Origin: UBA1672 sp046542355
Lineage (GTDB): Bacteria; Pseudomonadota; Alphaproteobacteria; Micavibrionales; Micavibrionaceae
Reading direction: 5' to 3'
Length of the DNA: 64,000 nucleotides
NCBI GenBank assembly: GCA_046542355.1
Contig: JBKHBN010000001.1
Location: 1 to 64,000 of the forward strand
In this document: piece after piece, positions 17,335-27,292 of the stretch
How the letters are laid out: every line of letters starts with the position of its first letter
How positions within the stretch are numbered: the first letter of the stretch is position 1
Made by a program: the position numbers and the translations under genes
Notes under the pieces: generated by a model
What the model saw: only the letters and a program-made list of their open reading frames with translations
Told to the model about the DNA's origin: nothing
Database searches by the model: none

Positions 17335-18273
17335 ATGGCAATACTCGTTCTCGCACAACACAACAACAAAACCCTGTCCCCGGCAACGCGCAGCGCCATA
17401 ACAGCCGCTGCCCGACTAGGGAAAGACATCCACCTCCTGCTTGCCGGATACAACTGCGCGACCTTGGCAAAAAATGCCGGGCAAATAGAACACCTCACAA
17501 AAATCCTGCACACTGATGCGCCGCATTTCGAACATGCCCTGGCCGAAGAACTAACCCCGCTCATTGTCAAGCTGGCAGAAAATAGCGATTATAGCCATAT
17601 TTTAACATCAGCCAGCAGCTTTGGAAAAAACATCCTGCCACGCGTAGCCGCTATTTTGGACATTCCGCAAATCTCCAATGTATCGAAAATCATTGATCCA
17701 CAGACATTTATTCAACCCGTTTACACCGGCAACGCACTGGCAACAATACAAAGCAACGCCCCATGCACGGCGCTGACCATTCGCACCACACTTTTTGAAC
17801 AAGCCCCCATGCACGACAAAAAAACAACACCAATCGAAGCTATAGACCCGACACCACCGGTCAATCTAAGCCGCTTCATTCAAAAAGAAACTATAGAAAC
17901 CGAGCGCCCCGAACTCACAAACGCCAAAATCGTTATTGCCGGTGGGCGTGCTCTTGGCTCAATAGAAAACTTCAAGATGATTGAAACGCTAGCCGATAAA
18001 CTAGGTGGAGCCGTTGGCGCAACCCGCGCTGCCGTTGATGCGGGCTTCATTCCCAACGATGCGCAAATTGGACAAACAGGAAAAGTGATAGCGCCTGATC
18101 TATACATCGCCATAGGCTTATCAGGCGCAATACAACACACATCGGGCATAAAGGACTCAAAAACTATCATTGTCATCAATAACGATGACAAGGCCCCCAT
18201 TTGTGAAATGGCCGATTATATCCTGACAAAAGACCTCTTCGAAGCCATACCAAAACTGATAGAAAAACTCTGA
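17335..18273 (+). CDS. etfA: Electron transfer flavoprotein alpha subunit
   Basis: EtfA holds the FAD of the ETF heterodimer. The 313-residue protein has the C-terminal FAD domain with GGRALGSIENF, GATRAAVDAG, GQTGKVIAPDLYIA and SGAIQH, and ends normally. I chose the ATG at 17335 (MAILVLAQHNN) over the in-frame TTG at 17323 because it matches the family start. The gap to etfB is 8 bp, so they form one operon. Confidence 0.97.
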   Translation: MAILVLAQHNNKTLSPATRSAITAAARLGKDIHLLLAGYNCATLAKNAGQIEHLTKILHTDAPHFEHALAEELTPLIVKLAENSDYSHILTSASSFGKNILPRVAAILDIPQISNVSKIIDPQTFIQPVYTGNALATIQSNAPCTALTIRTTLFEQAPMHDKKTTPIEAIDPTPPVNLSRFIQKETIETERPELTNAKIVIAGGRALGSIENFKMIETLADKLGGAVGATRAAVDAGFIPNDAQIGQTGKVIAPDLYIAIGLSGAIQHTSGIKDSKTIIVINNDDKAPICEMADYILTKDLFEAIPKLIEKL

Positions 18274-18282
18274 ACAAACAGC

Positions 18283-19605
18283 TTAAAGCCCGTCATCATC
18301 GCTTGCGTCTTTGGGAAACCTGAATACAGGACGGTTCTCATCTCGATCAAAAACCGCGCCTTCGGTTTTGCTATCATCAAGATTTACACCATCCATTACG
18401 GCACCGGAAAAATCTGCACCGCGCAAATCACAGCCACTTAAATCAGCATAAGACAAATCAGCCCCTTTAAAAATAGCATCCTTATAGCTTCCTTCAGACA
18501 TCTTGGCATACCGGAAAACAGCGCCTTCAAAGTTGCATGGATTAAAACGGGATGTCCCCCCCGCACCAAGCATAAGCGCACTACACTGCGCACCCTTTAA
18601 ATTGGCATGAGAAAAATGCGCTCTTATGAAGGATGAGCCGCGCAAATCAGCCTCTTCCATATCACAGCGGCGAAAATCAGATTCATCCAAAACTGCGCTT
18701 TGCATCTCCACCTTATAGAGATTCATCCCGAAAAATCTGGCCTTATTAGCTTTAATCGCAGTAAGCTGCTCCATCTTCAAAGACCCCAAAACCCGCAAAT
18801 CAATAGAAGTCAGGTCAAGCTGTTGCCCCTTCGCACCCCGACTTTTCAACCATTCACGATGATCTTCCAAAAGCTTTGGTAAAGGCTCAGACAAATCGGA
18901 TACAGATCGTCCCACATTTTCATCTGTAATCGCGCCGCTAAGATCAGCGCCACAATCACGCAAGGCGGTAACGGCAACACCTGTCATAATAGCAGAGCGC
19001 GTGTTAGCCCCCTTAAGCTTTGCCCCGCCAATATCGGCATTTGATAAATCTGCGCCCTCCAGTTGCGCACCACGCAAATCAGCATCTTTCATGCTGGCAC
19101 CGCTCATCATGGCATCAGAAAAATCTGCATGCGAAGCCATCGACCCTGACATCTTGGCGCCGCTCAGATTAGCGCCCCTGAAATTCACAGCACTTTGTTG
19201 TTCACTGGTGACACCCTCAATATTGCGGGAAATGCCCCCCCTGCGCAAATCAGCAGCCTCAAGATCCGCCCCTTCAAGATTGGCATTCTCAATGCGCGCA
19301 CCGCGTAAATCCGCGCGCGTAAAAACCGTCTGATACAAATTCGCATGACTAAGATCACAGGCATAAAGCTCAGCTTCCTTGAAATTGGCTCCTGACAAAT
19401 CCATATACTGCATATTACAGGCACTAAAAATAGCTTGACGCAGCTCTTTTCCTTTTAGCGATAAGCCCTGTAAATCAACGCCTTCAAGGGTTGCCCGGCG
19501 CCCGCCAATACGTCCCTCCAAAAACCGGTTATGTAGCCCCACCATAGCGTCAAGTTGATCCTGCGTAATAGTCGCATGGCTCGGAATTTCATGCTGTTCC
19601 TGCAT
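18283..19605 (-). CDS. Pentapeptide-repeat protein with two repeat arrays
   Basis: The 440-residue protein is built largely of A(D/N)LXX pentapeptides, which fold as a right-handed quadrilateral beta-helix. A first array spans about residues 43-230. An insert containing LLEDHREWLKSRG (near 245) interrupts it, and a second array spans about 262-425. No signal peptide or membrane segment is seen. Such proteins include DNA-gyrase mimics but most have unknown roles. It converges with etfA with a 9-bp gap. Confidence 0.88.
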   Translation of the reverse strand: MQEQHEIPSHATITQDQLDAMVGLHNRFLEGRIGGRRATLEGVDLQGLSLKGKELRQAIFSACNMQYMDLSGANFKEAELYACDLSHANLYQTVFTRADLRGARIENANLEGADLEAADLRRGGISRNIEGVTSEQQSAVNFRGANLSGAKMSGSMASHADFSDAMMSGASMKDADLRGAQLEGADLSNADIGGAKLKGANTRSAIMTGVAVTALRDCGADLSGAITDENVGRSVSDLSEPLPKLLEDHREWLKSRGAKGQQLDLTSIDLRVLGSLKMEQLTAIKANKARFFGMNLYKVEMQSAVLDESDFRRCDMEEADLRGSSFIRAHFSHANLKGAQCSALMLGAGGTSRFNPCNFEGAVFRYAKMSEGSYKDAIFKGADLSYADLSGCDLRGADFSGAVMDGVNLDDSKTEGAVFDRDENRPVFRFPKDASDDDGL

Positions 19606-19762
19606 TTCTAAATGCTATCTCCTGATAAAAAACAAAGTGAAATAATAAATCACAAATAAAAATAAACCTCTAGAATCGATCTACAGGCTGGCACACACAA
19701 CTTTAACACAAATAAGATTAACAAAACGCATAAATTTCCTCTAAATTAGAGACAATCAAAGC

Positions 19763-20398
19763 TTACCGCGCAGATTTTTCCTCTTGCAAATACTCAAGAA
19801 ACATCAACACATGAGAATCCATCCAGAATGCTGCGCCATGCAAACGGTAAAGAATACGACCCTTATCATCCACAATCAATGTCACAGGCAAGCGCTCGGG
19901 CTTTACCGCGTCATACAAACGACCGGAAACATCAACATATCCAGCAACCCCTCTGTAATCATAGTCTCTGATAAATTGAGACACCGCCCCCATATCTGCC
20001 GGCTTATCAACAGACACAGCCATCACACGCCAGGCATCAGCATCAACGTTTTCCCACATCCTGCCCAAACGCTTGAAAGAATCCAAATTGCCCAGACAAG
20101 CCGCACATCTTACTGACCATAACCCAATAATCATAAAGCTCTTTTTATCTGGAATAGAAATAAGACCGCCATCAACGCCAGCTATTTCCATTTCTGGCAA
20201 ATACACTGCAGGATCAACACGTTCAGCCCGCGAGAACGCGGCCATGGCCTGGCGCTCCAGATAATTAACACTCGCCCGCTCAGCAACAAAATCAAGAATA
20301 AAAGACAAAATCAAAACACAGGCCAGCCCAACATAAAGAAGATTCTTTTGCCCTAAATATATAAAATTTTTAACAACGGCCTTGAAATCAAACGTCAT
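19763..20398 (-). CDS. Membrane-anchored thioredoxin-like (TlpA-type) protein
   Basis: The 211-residue protein has one N-terminal transmembrane helix (about residues 20-38) and a periplasmic thioredoxin-fold domain. The active site is CAAC near residue 96, preceded by W and followed later by the cis-proline segment RLPVTLIVDD. TlpA-type proteins reduce disulfides in the periplasm, often for cytochrome c maturation. It is adjacent to and divergent from the lptM-lysA region, as in many Alphaproteobacteria. Start uncertain: a GTG at 20413 is an alternative. Confidence 0.85.
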   Translation of the reverse strand: MTFDFKAVVKNFIYLGQKNLLYVGLACVLILSFILDFVAERASVNYLERQAMAAFSRAERVDPAVYLPEMEIAGVDGGLISIPDKKSFMIIGLWSVRCAACLGNLDSFKRLGRMWENVDADAWRVMAVSVDKPADMGAVSQFIRDYDYRGVAGYVDVSGRLYDAVKPERLPVTLIVDDKGRILYRLHGAAFWMDSHVLMFLEYLQEEKSAR

Positions 20399-20532
20399 AA
20401 ATAAAAGATCCACCCCAATGACATGTACACGACACGATTGTAAATGCAGAAAAACAGTTGCTCATGCGCACCGCACCAATTATCGTGCCATAAAATATCA
20501 AGATCACAAACCCTATATCGAAAGCCGGAGCA

Positions 20533-20712
20533 ATGAAAAAGACGCTATACATGACCACAACCCTTTTATGCCTCGCCGCATCCGTAAGTATGCTCGCCAG
20601 TTGTGGGGTCAAGCCCAAAGAACTTTCAGCTCCCGCAGGCAGTGAATCAACTGTATTTCCGGGTACTTACCCCGACACATCAACCGAGCCCAAGCCAAAA
20701 CCGGCACAATAA
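20533..20712 (+). CDS. Small lipoprotein upstream of lysA (LptM-like)
   Basis: This 59-residue gene encodes a lipoprotein: MKKTLYM start, hydrophobic stretch and lipobox LASC, giving the lipidated cysteine at residue 24. The cysteine is followed by GVKPKE and a proline/serine/threonine-rich tail. CGGAG precedes the ATG. A short lipoprotein with a CG-K pattern directly before lysA is the typical setting of LptM, which helps assemble the LPS translocon LptDE. The match is based on position and pattern. Confidence 0.72.
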   Translation: MKKTLYMTTTLLCLAASVSMLASCGVKPKELSAPAGSESTVFPGTYPDTSTEPKPKPAQ

Positions 20713-20749
20713 CCGATAGCGCAAATAACAATAAAACAGATCATAACCA

Positions 20750-22033
20750 ATGACACACCTACAAACAGGATTTCACCAAAAAAACGCAACGATGCATGTT
20801 GATAACATCGCATTACACGAAATTGCAAAAGCCTATGGAACGCCCTGCTATGTCTACAGCGCCAGCGCCATTCGCACGCAGTACAACGCTTTACATGAAG
20901 CTCTGAAACGCACATTACCAAAAAAACAAGCCCTCCTTTTGTGTTACGCTGCCAAAGCCAATTCAAACATCGCAATCCTCAGACTTTTAAAAAACATGGG
21001 AAGCGGTCTGGAAATCGTATCTGAAGGAGAACTGGCCAGAGGAATAAAAGCCGGATTTGAAGGCCGCTCCATCATTTCCACCAGCTTTGGCAAAACCGCC
21101 GCAGAAATAAGGGCGTGCCTCAAAGCAGATATTCTCCAATTCAACATCGAAGCTCCAGATGAATTGGAAAGGATCAACACCATAGCCGGAGAGACAGGAA
21201 AGAAAGCAAACGTCGCATTTCGTCTTAATCCTGACATCACCGGCGGCGGCCACAATAAAATCTCAACAGGCCGCAAGGAAGACAAATTCGGCAACACAGC
21301 GCAAGACGTATTGGCTCTATATAAACACGCACAGGAAAATCTGGACAACATTACACCTGTAGGGCTATCCATGCATATCGGCTCACAAGTCTCACAGGCC
21401 AACACTTTCAAGCCCGGTTTTGAAAAACTCGCAGAGATGACAAAAACCCTGCGCGCGCAAGGTTTAACGGTCACAAATCTTGATATTGGTGGTGGATTTC
21501 CCATTATATACAATAATGAACAGCTCTTTGACCTTGAAGACTATGCCCGGTGGGTCAAAGACATTATCGCCCCGCTTGATGTTCATATCCAGACGGAGCC
21601 CGGACGCTACATGGTTGGTAATGCAGGCATCCTGTTATCCCGCGTTGAATACATCAAGACCACGCCCGCCCGACAATTCATTGTTCTCGATGCAGGCATG
21701 AACGACCTGATCCGCCCGGCCATGTATGACGCCTACCACGATATCCGGCCAATCCAGCGAAGTGATGCACCAGAAAAAACATACGACATTGTCGGCCCCG
21801 TTTGTGAAAGCGGCGATATCTTTGCAAAACAAATAACACTGCCGGAAATTAGTGGCAGCGACATTGTGGCTATAAAATCCGCAGGAGCATACGGCTTTTC
21901 TATGGCGTCAAACTACAATAGCCGCCCTCTTCCTGCCGAAATACTGATCGATGGCGACAAAATCAGTGTTATCGGCAAAGCGCAAAGCATCAAAGACCTC
22001 ATGCACCGTGAAGAAATACCGAACTGGCTTTAA
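20750..22033 (+). CDS. lysA: Diaminopimelate decarboxylase
   Basis: LysA converts meso-diaminopimelate to lysine with PLP, the final step of the pathway. The 427-residue protein has the PLP lysine in CYAAKANSN near residue 69, HIGSQ near 207, the glycine-rich LDIGGGFP, and the C-terminal CESGD motif that completes the substrate site. The start at 20750 keeps the family N-terminus before the VYS segment. It follows the small lipoprotein by 37 bp. Confidence 0.97.
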   Translation: MTHLQTGFHQKNATMHVDNIALHEIAKAYGTPCYVYSASAIRTQYNALHEALKRTLPKKQALLLCYAAKANSNIAILRLLKNMGSGLEIVSEGELARGIKAGFEGRSIISTSFGKTAAEIRACLKADILQFNIEAPDELERINTIAGETGKKANVAFRLNPDITGGGHNKISTGRKEDKFGNTAQDVLALYKHAQENLDNITPVGLSMHIGSQVSQANTFKPGFEKLAEMTKTLRAQGLTVTNLDIGGGFPIIYNNEQLFDLEDYARWVKDIIAPLDVHIQTEPGRYMVGNAGILLSRVEYIKTTPARQFIVLDAGMNDLIRPAMYDAYHDIRPIQRSDAPEKTYDIVGPVCESGDIFAKQITLPEISGSDIVAIKSAGAYGFSMASNYNSRPLPAEILIDGDKISVIGKAQSIKDLMHREEIPNWL

Positions 22034-22095
22034 ACTATACCATCACTATCTAGGGCTTATATTTTTGCAAAAAAAGATGTAATGTGTTGCCTGCA

Positions 22096-24768
22096 ATGAT
22101 TGAACCTCTCGATACAAGATTCCGCCCGTTTTTTCTCTTTCTGGAGCGCAAGCGCCGGGGCGCTTATTTTGTGCTCACACTGGAAAATATAGCGCTTTGT
22201 ACATGGCGGCCAATATTCTGGTGTCTTTTCTTTGCAGGATTATGGATGCTCGCGATTCCTGAGTTTCTGGGAACCGCCATATCCATCTTAACAGTGCTGG
22301 TATTCTTGTCCGGCCTTGTCTATCTCATTCGCAAAGATACACTAAACTTTAATTTCCCGGATGCCAAAAACATCGACAAAAGACTGGAACAATTCAGCAA
22401 GCTCGGGCAAGGGCACATAGCCCTCATAGAAGACAGGCTGGCCAATCCCGCCATTATAAACACCCGCACACTTTGGCAAAAAGCACAGCGCGATGGCCTG
22501 TTCAGACTTAAAAAACTGCGCATCCCCATGATCCGCCTGCCCTTGTCAAAACAAGATCCTCACGCTTTGCGTTTTATTGCCCTGCTGGTCTTCTTCTCAG
22601 GCGCTCTGGTCGCAGGCCATGACTGGAACGAGCGCATTATCAATGGAATAATGCCGATCTCCCCCACCTTGCCCGCCTTCTCACAAGAACGCAGTGTCGA
22701 CTTATGGATCATGCCCCCCGATTACACCCAAATGCCGCAAATCCATTTATCCGGATCAGGATATTACAACAAAACCCTGCAAATCCCGGAAGAAAGCACC
22801 TTCAGGCTTCGCATACGCACAAAACTCACAAAATGGATTCGCCCTCACCTGCATATGGGCAAGAAAAACATTCCCCTCACAGACATGGAGGGCGGCCTAT
22901 ATGGTACGGAAGGAGAAATATCTCCTGGCAACAACATGAAACTCACCCAGGCTCTGTTTCCCCGCGCCAAGTGGCCCTATAACTACATCATCGACACCCC
23001 GCCACAAATCCAAAGTGACGTAACAACAAATCAAAAAGAAGACAACAAACAAAAACCCTCCGCAACGCCCGAAGCGCTCTACGAAACACTGGACAACGCC
23101 CAGCTTCGCTTTCCCTTAATCGTAAAAGACGATTACGGCGTCAAAGAACTGCACATGACCATGCAACTCGATGACATGATCGAAGACAAACCCCTTGGAC
23201 AAAGCATCTCGGAAACGCGCCTGATCATGTCCCAACCCGGCGATGATTTTAAAATCGCGCCAATATATGACATAGCTTGGCATAGCTGGGCTGGTTTGCC
23301 AGTGACATTTGAATTCACAGTATTTGATCACAAAAAACAACAAGCCACCCTTGAGAAAATAAAAGCTATTTTGCCTGAGCGGGACTTTAAACACCCCGTC
23401 GCCAAATCCATTATAGCCGCACGTAAAAAACTGGCATGGAACTACAAGGGATCTTTCAAAGATATCGCGCTGGAATTGGAGGAACTGCTCAGCAGGCCCT
23501 TCGACTTCCAAAATGACATCACTGTTTTCCTTGCACTTCGCACAGCCAGCTCCCGCCTATACCATCAGAACAACAAGCCGCAAGAAGAGCGGAAGAAAAC
23601 AGCAAAAGAGGTAATAAGCTTGCTCTGGACAACAGCATTGGCCATCGAGGAAGGAGACGTTGCCATAGCGCTGCGAGAGTTACGCGCAGCCCAAAAAGCG
23701 CTTGAAAATGCCATGCGCGCCCCTGATGCAACAGATAAAGAAATTCAGGATCTCATGGAAAATCTGCGCCATAAAATGAGAGATTATTTCACCGAATTAC
23801 AGCGAGAAGCACAAAAACGCATGGCGCAAGGCGAAGATATGCCTTCGCTCTCACCTCAAGATTTTGGCATGATGATAACACCTGACTCATTGGCTCAAAT
23901 GATGGCACAAATAGAACAGGCCATGCGCAACGGAGATGAACAAAAAGCTCAGCAATTAATGTCCAACCTCCAGCGCATGATGGAAATGATAGACCCTTCC
24001 AAAGGCGCACAACTCCCGCGAGACATGCAAATGATGCAACAAGGGATAAATGAGTTGCAAAAACTGATTGAGCGTCAGGAAGACCTCATAAAGCAAACAG
24101 AAGATCAGGCCGTAAAACAACACTCCCAGTCCTATCGCAACGAAGAATCGTTCCCCACACAAAATATCACGCCGCGCGATCTACCGGCTCTTGAGCAAAT
24201 GCTGAGAGATTTTGGCATGGAGACTATCCCGCCGCCGCCTTCCAACGACCAGAAAAAACCGTCAAACTATGAGACAAAAGAGCAAATAGACACATCACAA
24301 AACAAAACCGAGCAAGACGCCCTGCGCTATATTCTAGGGCAGCTCATGATGGACGTTGCAGAAGAAACAAGGGACATCCCGGAAAAAATGGGCATGGCCG
24401 AACAGGAAATGCGCCACTCCGCAGACAAACTGGCACAAAACGACCCTGCCCAATCACTGCCCCACCAGAGCAACGCCGTACAATACCTCAAAGACTCCCA
24501 GGAAAATCTGGCCGAGCAATTCCGCCAGCGCGCCCAGCAAATGATCGGAATCGGCATGGGCACAGCCGGCCAGCAATATGACCCGCTGGGACGCCCATAC
24601 AATAACGATGAAAATGGCATGAGTACCAATTCAAACATTAAAGTACCCGACGAGGCACAGAAAAAACGCGTAGATGAGATCATCCGTCAACTCCATCAAC
24701 GCTCTGGAGATCGCTCACGCTCACGCGAAGAGCTGGAATATTACCGGCGATTACTGCGACAATTCTAG
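22096..24768 (+). CDS. TIGR02302 / DUF4175 membrane protein
   Basis: The 891-residue protein has two or three N-terminal transmembrane helices (about residues 35-80 and 165-185), then a large domain with beta-rich and helical parts. A long Q-, M- and charge-rich coiled region (about 520-800) ends in REELEYYRRLLRQF. This is the TIGR02302 family, found mostly in Alphaproteobacteria next to lysA. Its function is unknown, probably envelope-related. Start uncertain: a GTG at 22084 is in frame and neither has a clear ribosome-binding site. Confidence 0.88.
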   Translation: MIEPLDTRFRPFFLFLERKRRGAYFVLTLENIALCTWRPIFWCLFFAGLWMLAIPEFLGTAISILTVLVFLSGLVYLIRKDTLNFNFPDAKNIDKRLEQFSKLGQGHIALIEDRLANPAIINTRTLWQKAQRDGLFRLKKLRIPMIRLPLSKQDPHALRFIALLVFFSGALVAGHDWNERIINGIMPISPTLPAFSQERSVDLWIMPPDYTQMPQIHLSGSGYYNKTLQIPEESTFRLRIRTKLTKWIRPHLHMGKKNIPLTDMEGGLYGTEGEISPGNNMKLTQALFPRAKWPYNYIIDTPPQIQSDVTTNQKEDNKQKPSATPEALYETLDNAQLRFPLIVKDDYGVKELHMTMQLDDMIEDKPLGQSISETRLIMSQPGDDFKIAPIYDIAWHSWAGLPVTFEFTVFDHKKQQATLEKIKAILPERDFKHPVAKSIIAARKKLAWNYKGSFKDIALELEELLSRPFDFQNDITVFLALRTASSRLYHQNNKPQEERKKTAKEVISLLWTTALAIEEGDVAIALRELRAAQKALENAMRAPDATDKEIQDLMENLRHKMRDYFTELQREAQKRMAQGEDMPSLSPQDFGMMITPDSLAQMMAQIEQAMRNGDEQKAQQLMSNLQRMMEMIDPSKGAQLPRDMQMMQQGINELQKLIERQEDLIKQTEDQAVKQHSQSYRNEESFPTQNITPRDLPALEQMLRDFGMETIPPPPSNDQKKPSNYETKEQIDTSQNKTEQDALRYILGQLMMDVAEETRDIPEKMGMAEQEMRHSADKLAQNDPAQSLPHQSNAVQYLKDSQENLAEQFRQRAQQMIGIGMGTAGQQYDPLGRPYNNDENGMSTNSNIKVPDEAQKKRVDEIIRQLHQRSGDRSRSREELEYYRRLLRQF

Positions 24769-24804
24769 AAATACAAACAAACCACTCTCCATTAATGCGC
24801 GCCA

Positions 24805-25671
24805 TTAATGCGCGTCAATACTGCCGGCAGGCTCATGAGCGCCTTTATCTTCCTGCCCGCGGCCATTGGCTGATTGACTATGATCCGGAAACGCGCCAAC
24901 AACAAAACGCACTCGCGCCATATACTCATCAACATTAGAGCCTTTAGAATCGTGCGCAAGGATCTTTTCTCCAAAAGAAACATGACGCGAATAAGAAAAC
25001 TGAACTTCTTTTTCTGCTTCCAGAACATTTTGCGGCGGAGCTTCCACCCACCGGGCAACGATCTCCCCCTGACCGCTCCCAACCTCTAAAGAAGAGGGTG
25101 CAGTTTTATAAACACTGATTTCAATCATTGGTACATGCCATGCCTGACGCGACAGGTTAATAATACGCCCTCTTACACTCACAGCGCTACCGCGTACATC
25201 TGCATAAACCCCCTCAAACATAAGTGAAAGCACATCAGGCACCTGCATATGAATGCCAAACAATTTATAAAGTCCCTGCATTGCAGGAAAACGCTTCATA
25301 AGCGAGCCACTAAAAAGCAAAAGAAATATCAAAATAACGAAAAAAACGATAGACGCAGCGCCATAGGCAAGCTTGCGTCCTTCTTGTAATGCAAACGCCT
25401 CAACACGCGACTGGGAGCGACGGATAAACTCCTTCTCGGACACAGAAAAGTCTTCCTCCTGCGCTTCGCTCTCATTCACAATGCTCTGAGAGTGCTCCTG
25501 CTCCGCATCCTGTTCAACACCTGCCGCAATATCATCCATCATCTCATCCAAAGAGGGCTCCTGCCACCAGACCTCACTACACGCAGAGCACTTCACATAT
25601 CGCCCTTCATGACCAAAAGCCAGCAAACTGACTGAAAACTGACTATAACAATTAGGACAAGTGAGAATCAT
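24805..25671 (-). CDS. MJ0042-type zinc-ribbon membrane protein (DUF3426-like)
   Basis: The 288-residue protein starts with a zinc ribbon: CPNC (C5, C8) and CSAC (C28, C31), flanked by YSQF and the conserved W after the second pair. An acidic linker, a transmembrane helix (about residues 98-122) and an extracytoplasmic domain resembling DUF3426 follow. This family commonly lies beside ftsE-ftsX in Alphaproteobacteria, as here. Its role is unknown. Confidence 0.85.
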   Translation of the reverse strand: MILTCPNCYSQFSVSLLAFGHEGRYVKCSACSEVWWQEPSLDEMMDDIAAGVEQDAEQEHSQSIVNESEAQEEDFSVSEKEFIRRSQSRVEAFALQEGRKLAYGAASIVFFVILIFLLLFSGSLMKRFPAMQGLYKLFGIHMQVPDVLSLMFEGVYADVRGSAVSVRGRIINLSRQAWHVPMIEISVYKTAPSSLEVGSGQGEIVARWVEAPPQNVLEAEKEVQFSYSRHVSFGEKILAHDSKGSNVDEYMARVRFVVGAFPDHSQSANGRGQEDKGAHEPAGSIDAH

Positions 25672-25757
25672 TGCAATCGGGATCTTCTCTTTTTATAACG
25701 ATGTGAGTAATGATGAAAGGCCACCATTTGAGATAGCACATACGCAGGACATTTAAT

Positions 25758-26543
25758 ATGTATCATAAAGCAAAAAATATTTTGCCCGTTTTTTTATATT
25801 TTCTCCTCACACTCACAGTTATGACATACGCACACCCACACCTTAGCTATGCGCAAGACCATAACGGCGAGAAACCATGCAGCGCAGCGCAGCGCGACTG
25901 TCTGATTGATAAAATGATCACCCTCACAGCGCAAATAGAAAACACAGCATGGCGTGATCAAACATACCGCGAAATCGCAAAAACACTGGCCTTTGACAAA
26001 AAATTCGATCAAGCCGTAGCCTTAATTGACAAAATCGAAACGCCCGACACCCGCGCCATGACTATACGAGGCATCGGGATGACTCTCGCAGAATATGAAA
26101 ACAGCACAGAAGATCTGGCCAGAAAATTCGCAAAGCTTCATATCAAAGCCGGAGAAATACTGGATCCCCCCTCACAGGGAATCGCTATGACATACATCGC
26201 AATGTCTCAAGCCTTTGCAAAAAATTACGAGGGCGCCTGGGCAACATGCGAGAAAATAAAAAACACCGCTCTAAGAAACAAAGCCTACGCAGAAACAGCA
26301 GAGATACAGGCCGAATACGGGGATTTTGAACCCGCCAGAAAAAGCATCAATCTCATAGAAAGTACAGCCTTTCGGAACAAGGCTTTTGAGATAATCTCCA
26401 AAATTCTAGCCAACAACAGACACTACGAACAATCACTAAAAGCAGCGATGAGCATCGCCAATACATACAAGCAAACGCAAGCAATTCAGTATATTCTCGA
26501 CCAACAAAAACCAAGGGAGCGCGTACGCACATTAAAACCATGA
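25758..26543 (+). CDS. Exported helical-repeat protein of unknown function
   Basis: The 261-residue protein has a signal peptide (hydrophobic about residues 8-24, likely cleavage after LSYAQ). The mature part has degenerate helical repeats of about 35 residues (YREIAKTLA, IRGIGMTLA, YAETAEIQA, FEIISKILA) that resemble TPR or Sel1-like repeats. It sits between the zinc-ribbon gene and ftsE, reading toward ftsE with a 50-bp gap. No specific family is recognised. Confidence 0.7.
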   Translation: MYHKAKNILPVFLYFLLTLTVMTYAHPHLSYAQDHNGEKPCSAAQRDCLIDKMITLTAQIENTAWRDQTYREIAKTLAFDKKFDQAVALIDKIETPDTRAMTIRGIGMTLAEYENSTEDLARKFAKLHIKAGEILDPPSQGIAMTYIAMSQAFAKNYEGAWATCEKIKNTALRNKAYAETAEIQAEYGDFEPARKSINLIESTAFRNKAFEIISKILANNRHYEQSLKAAMSIANTYKQTQAIQYILDQQKPRERVRTLKP

Positions 26544-26593
26544 ACAAAACATCGATTCCCTCGCCATCTCTTATAATATAAGGAACCCTTTTC

Positions 26594-27292
26594 GTGATTC
26601 GATTTGAAAATGTACACTTCCACTATAACTCGCATACAAATGATATTCTCCATGATGTGAATTTCACACTGGAACGCGGCTCTTACCATTTCCTCACAGG
26701 GCCAAGCGGCTCGGGCAAAACATCTCTCATTAATTTAATGTTTTTGGGAAAAATCCCCACAAAGGGAAAAATCACAATGTTTAGCCAAAACATCAACAAA
26801 GCCAGCCGCAACAAAATGTGTGAACTGCGCCAGAATATCGGCGTCGTCTTTCAGGATTTCCGCCTGCTGTCTCACCTGTCTGCTTTTGACAATGTCGCAC
26901 TGCCCTTACGCATTCTCAAACGCCCCAAGGAAGAAATCCAGAACCATGTAAACGAGCTGCTCGACTGGGTCGGGCTGGAAAACCATAAACATCATCTCCC
27001 TGAAACACTATCCGGCGGACAGCAACAGCGCATTGCTGTTGCCCGTGCCGTCATAGCGCAACCAAAACTCCTCCTTGCCGATGAACCGACCGGAAACCTT
27101 GATGACGAAATTGGCTTTCGTCTTATGGGACTTTTTGAACAGCTCAATAAAATGGGCACCACAATCGTCATAGCCACGCATAACCACAGCATAATCGAAC
27201 AATTCGGCCACCCCTGCCTACGGCTGATCGAAGGATCAGTTCACCAAGATGCTCCAGATACAACAATGAAAAAGATTCGCCATGTTTTCTAA
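26594..27292 (+). CDS. ftsE: Cell division ATP-binding protein FtsE
   Basis: FtsE is the ATPase of the FtsEX complex, which controls septal peptidoglycan hydrolases. The 232-residue protein has Walker A GPSGSGKT (36-43), the signature LSGGQQQR (near 139) and Walker B LLLADEPTGNLD (near 158). The start codon is GTG with AGGAA upstream. It overlaps ftsX by 11 bp, indicating translational coupling. Confidence 0.96.
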   Translation: MIRFENVHFHYNSHTNDILHDVNFTLERGSYHFLTGPSGSGKTSLINLMFLGKIPTKGKITMFSQNINKASRNKMCELRQNIGVVFQDFRLLSHLSAFDNVALPLRILKRPKEEIQNHVNELLDWVGLENHKHHLPETLSGGQQQRIAVARAVIAQPKLLLADEPTGNLDDEIGFRLMGLFEQLNKMGTTIVIATHNHSIIEQFGHPCLRLIEGSVHQDAPDTTMKKIRHVF

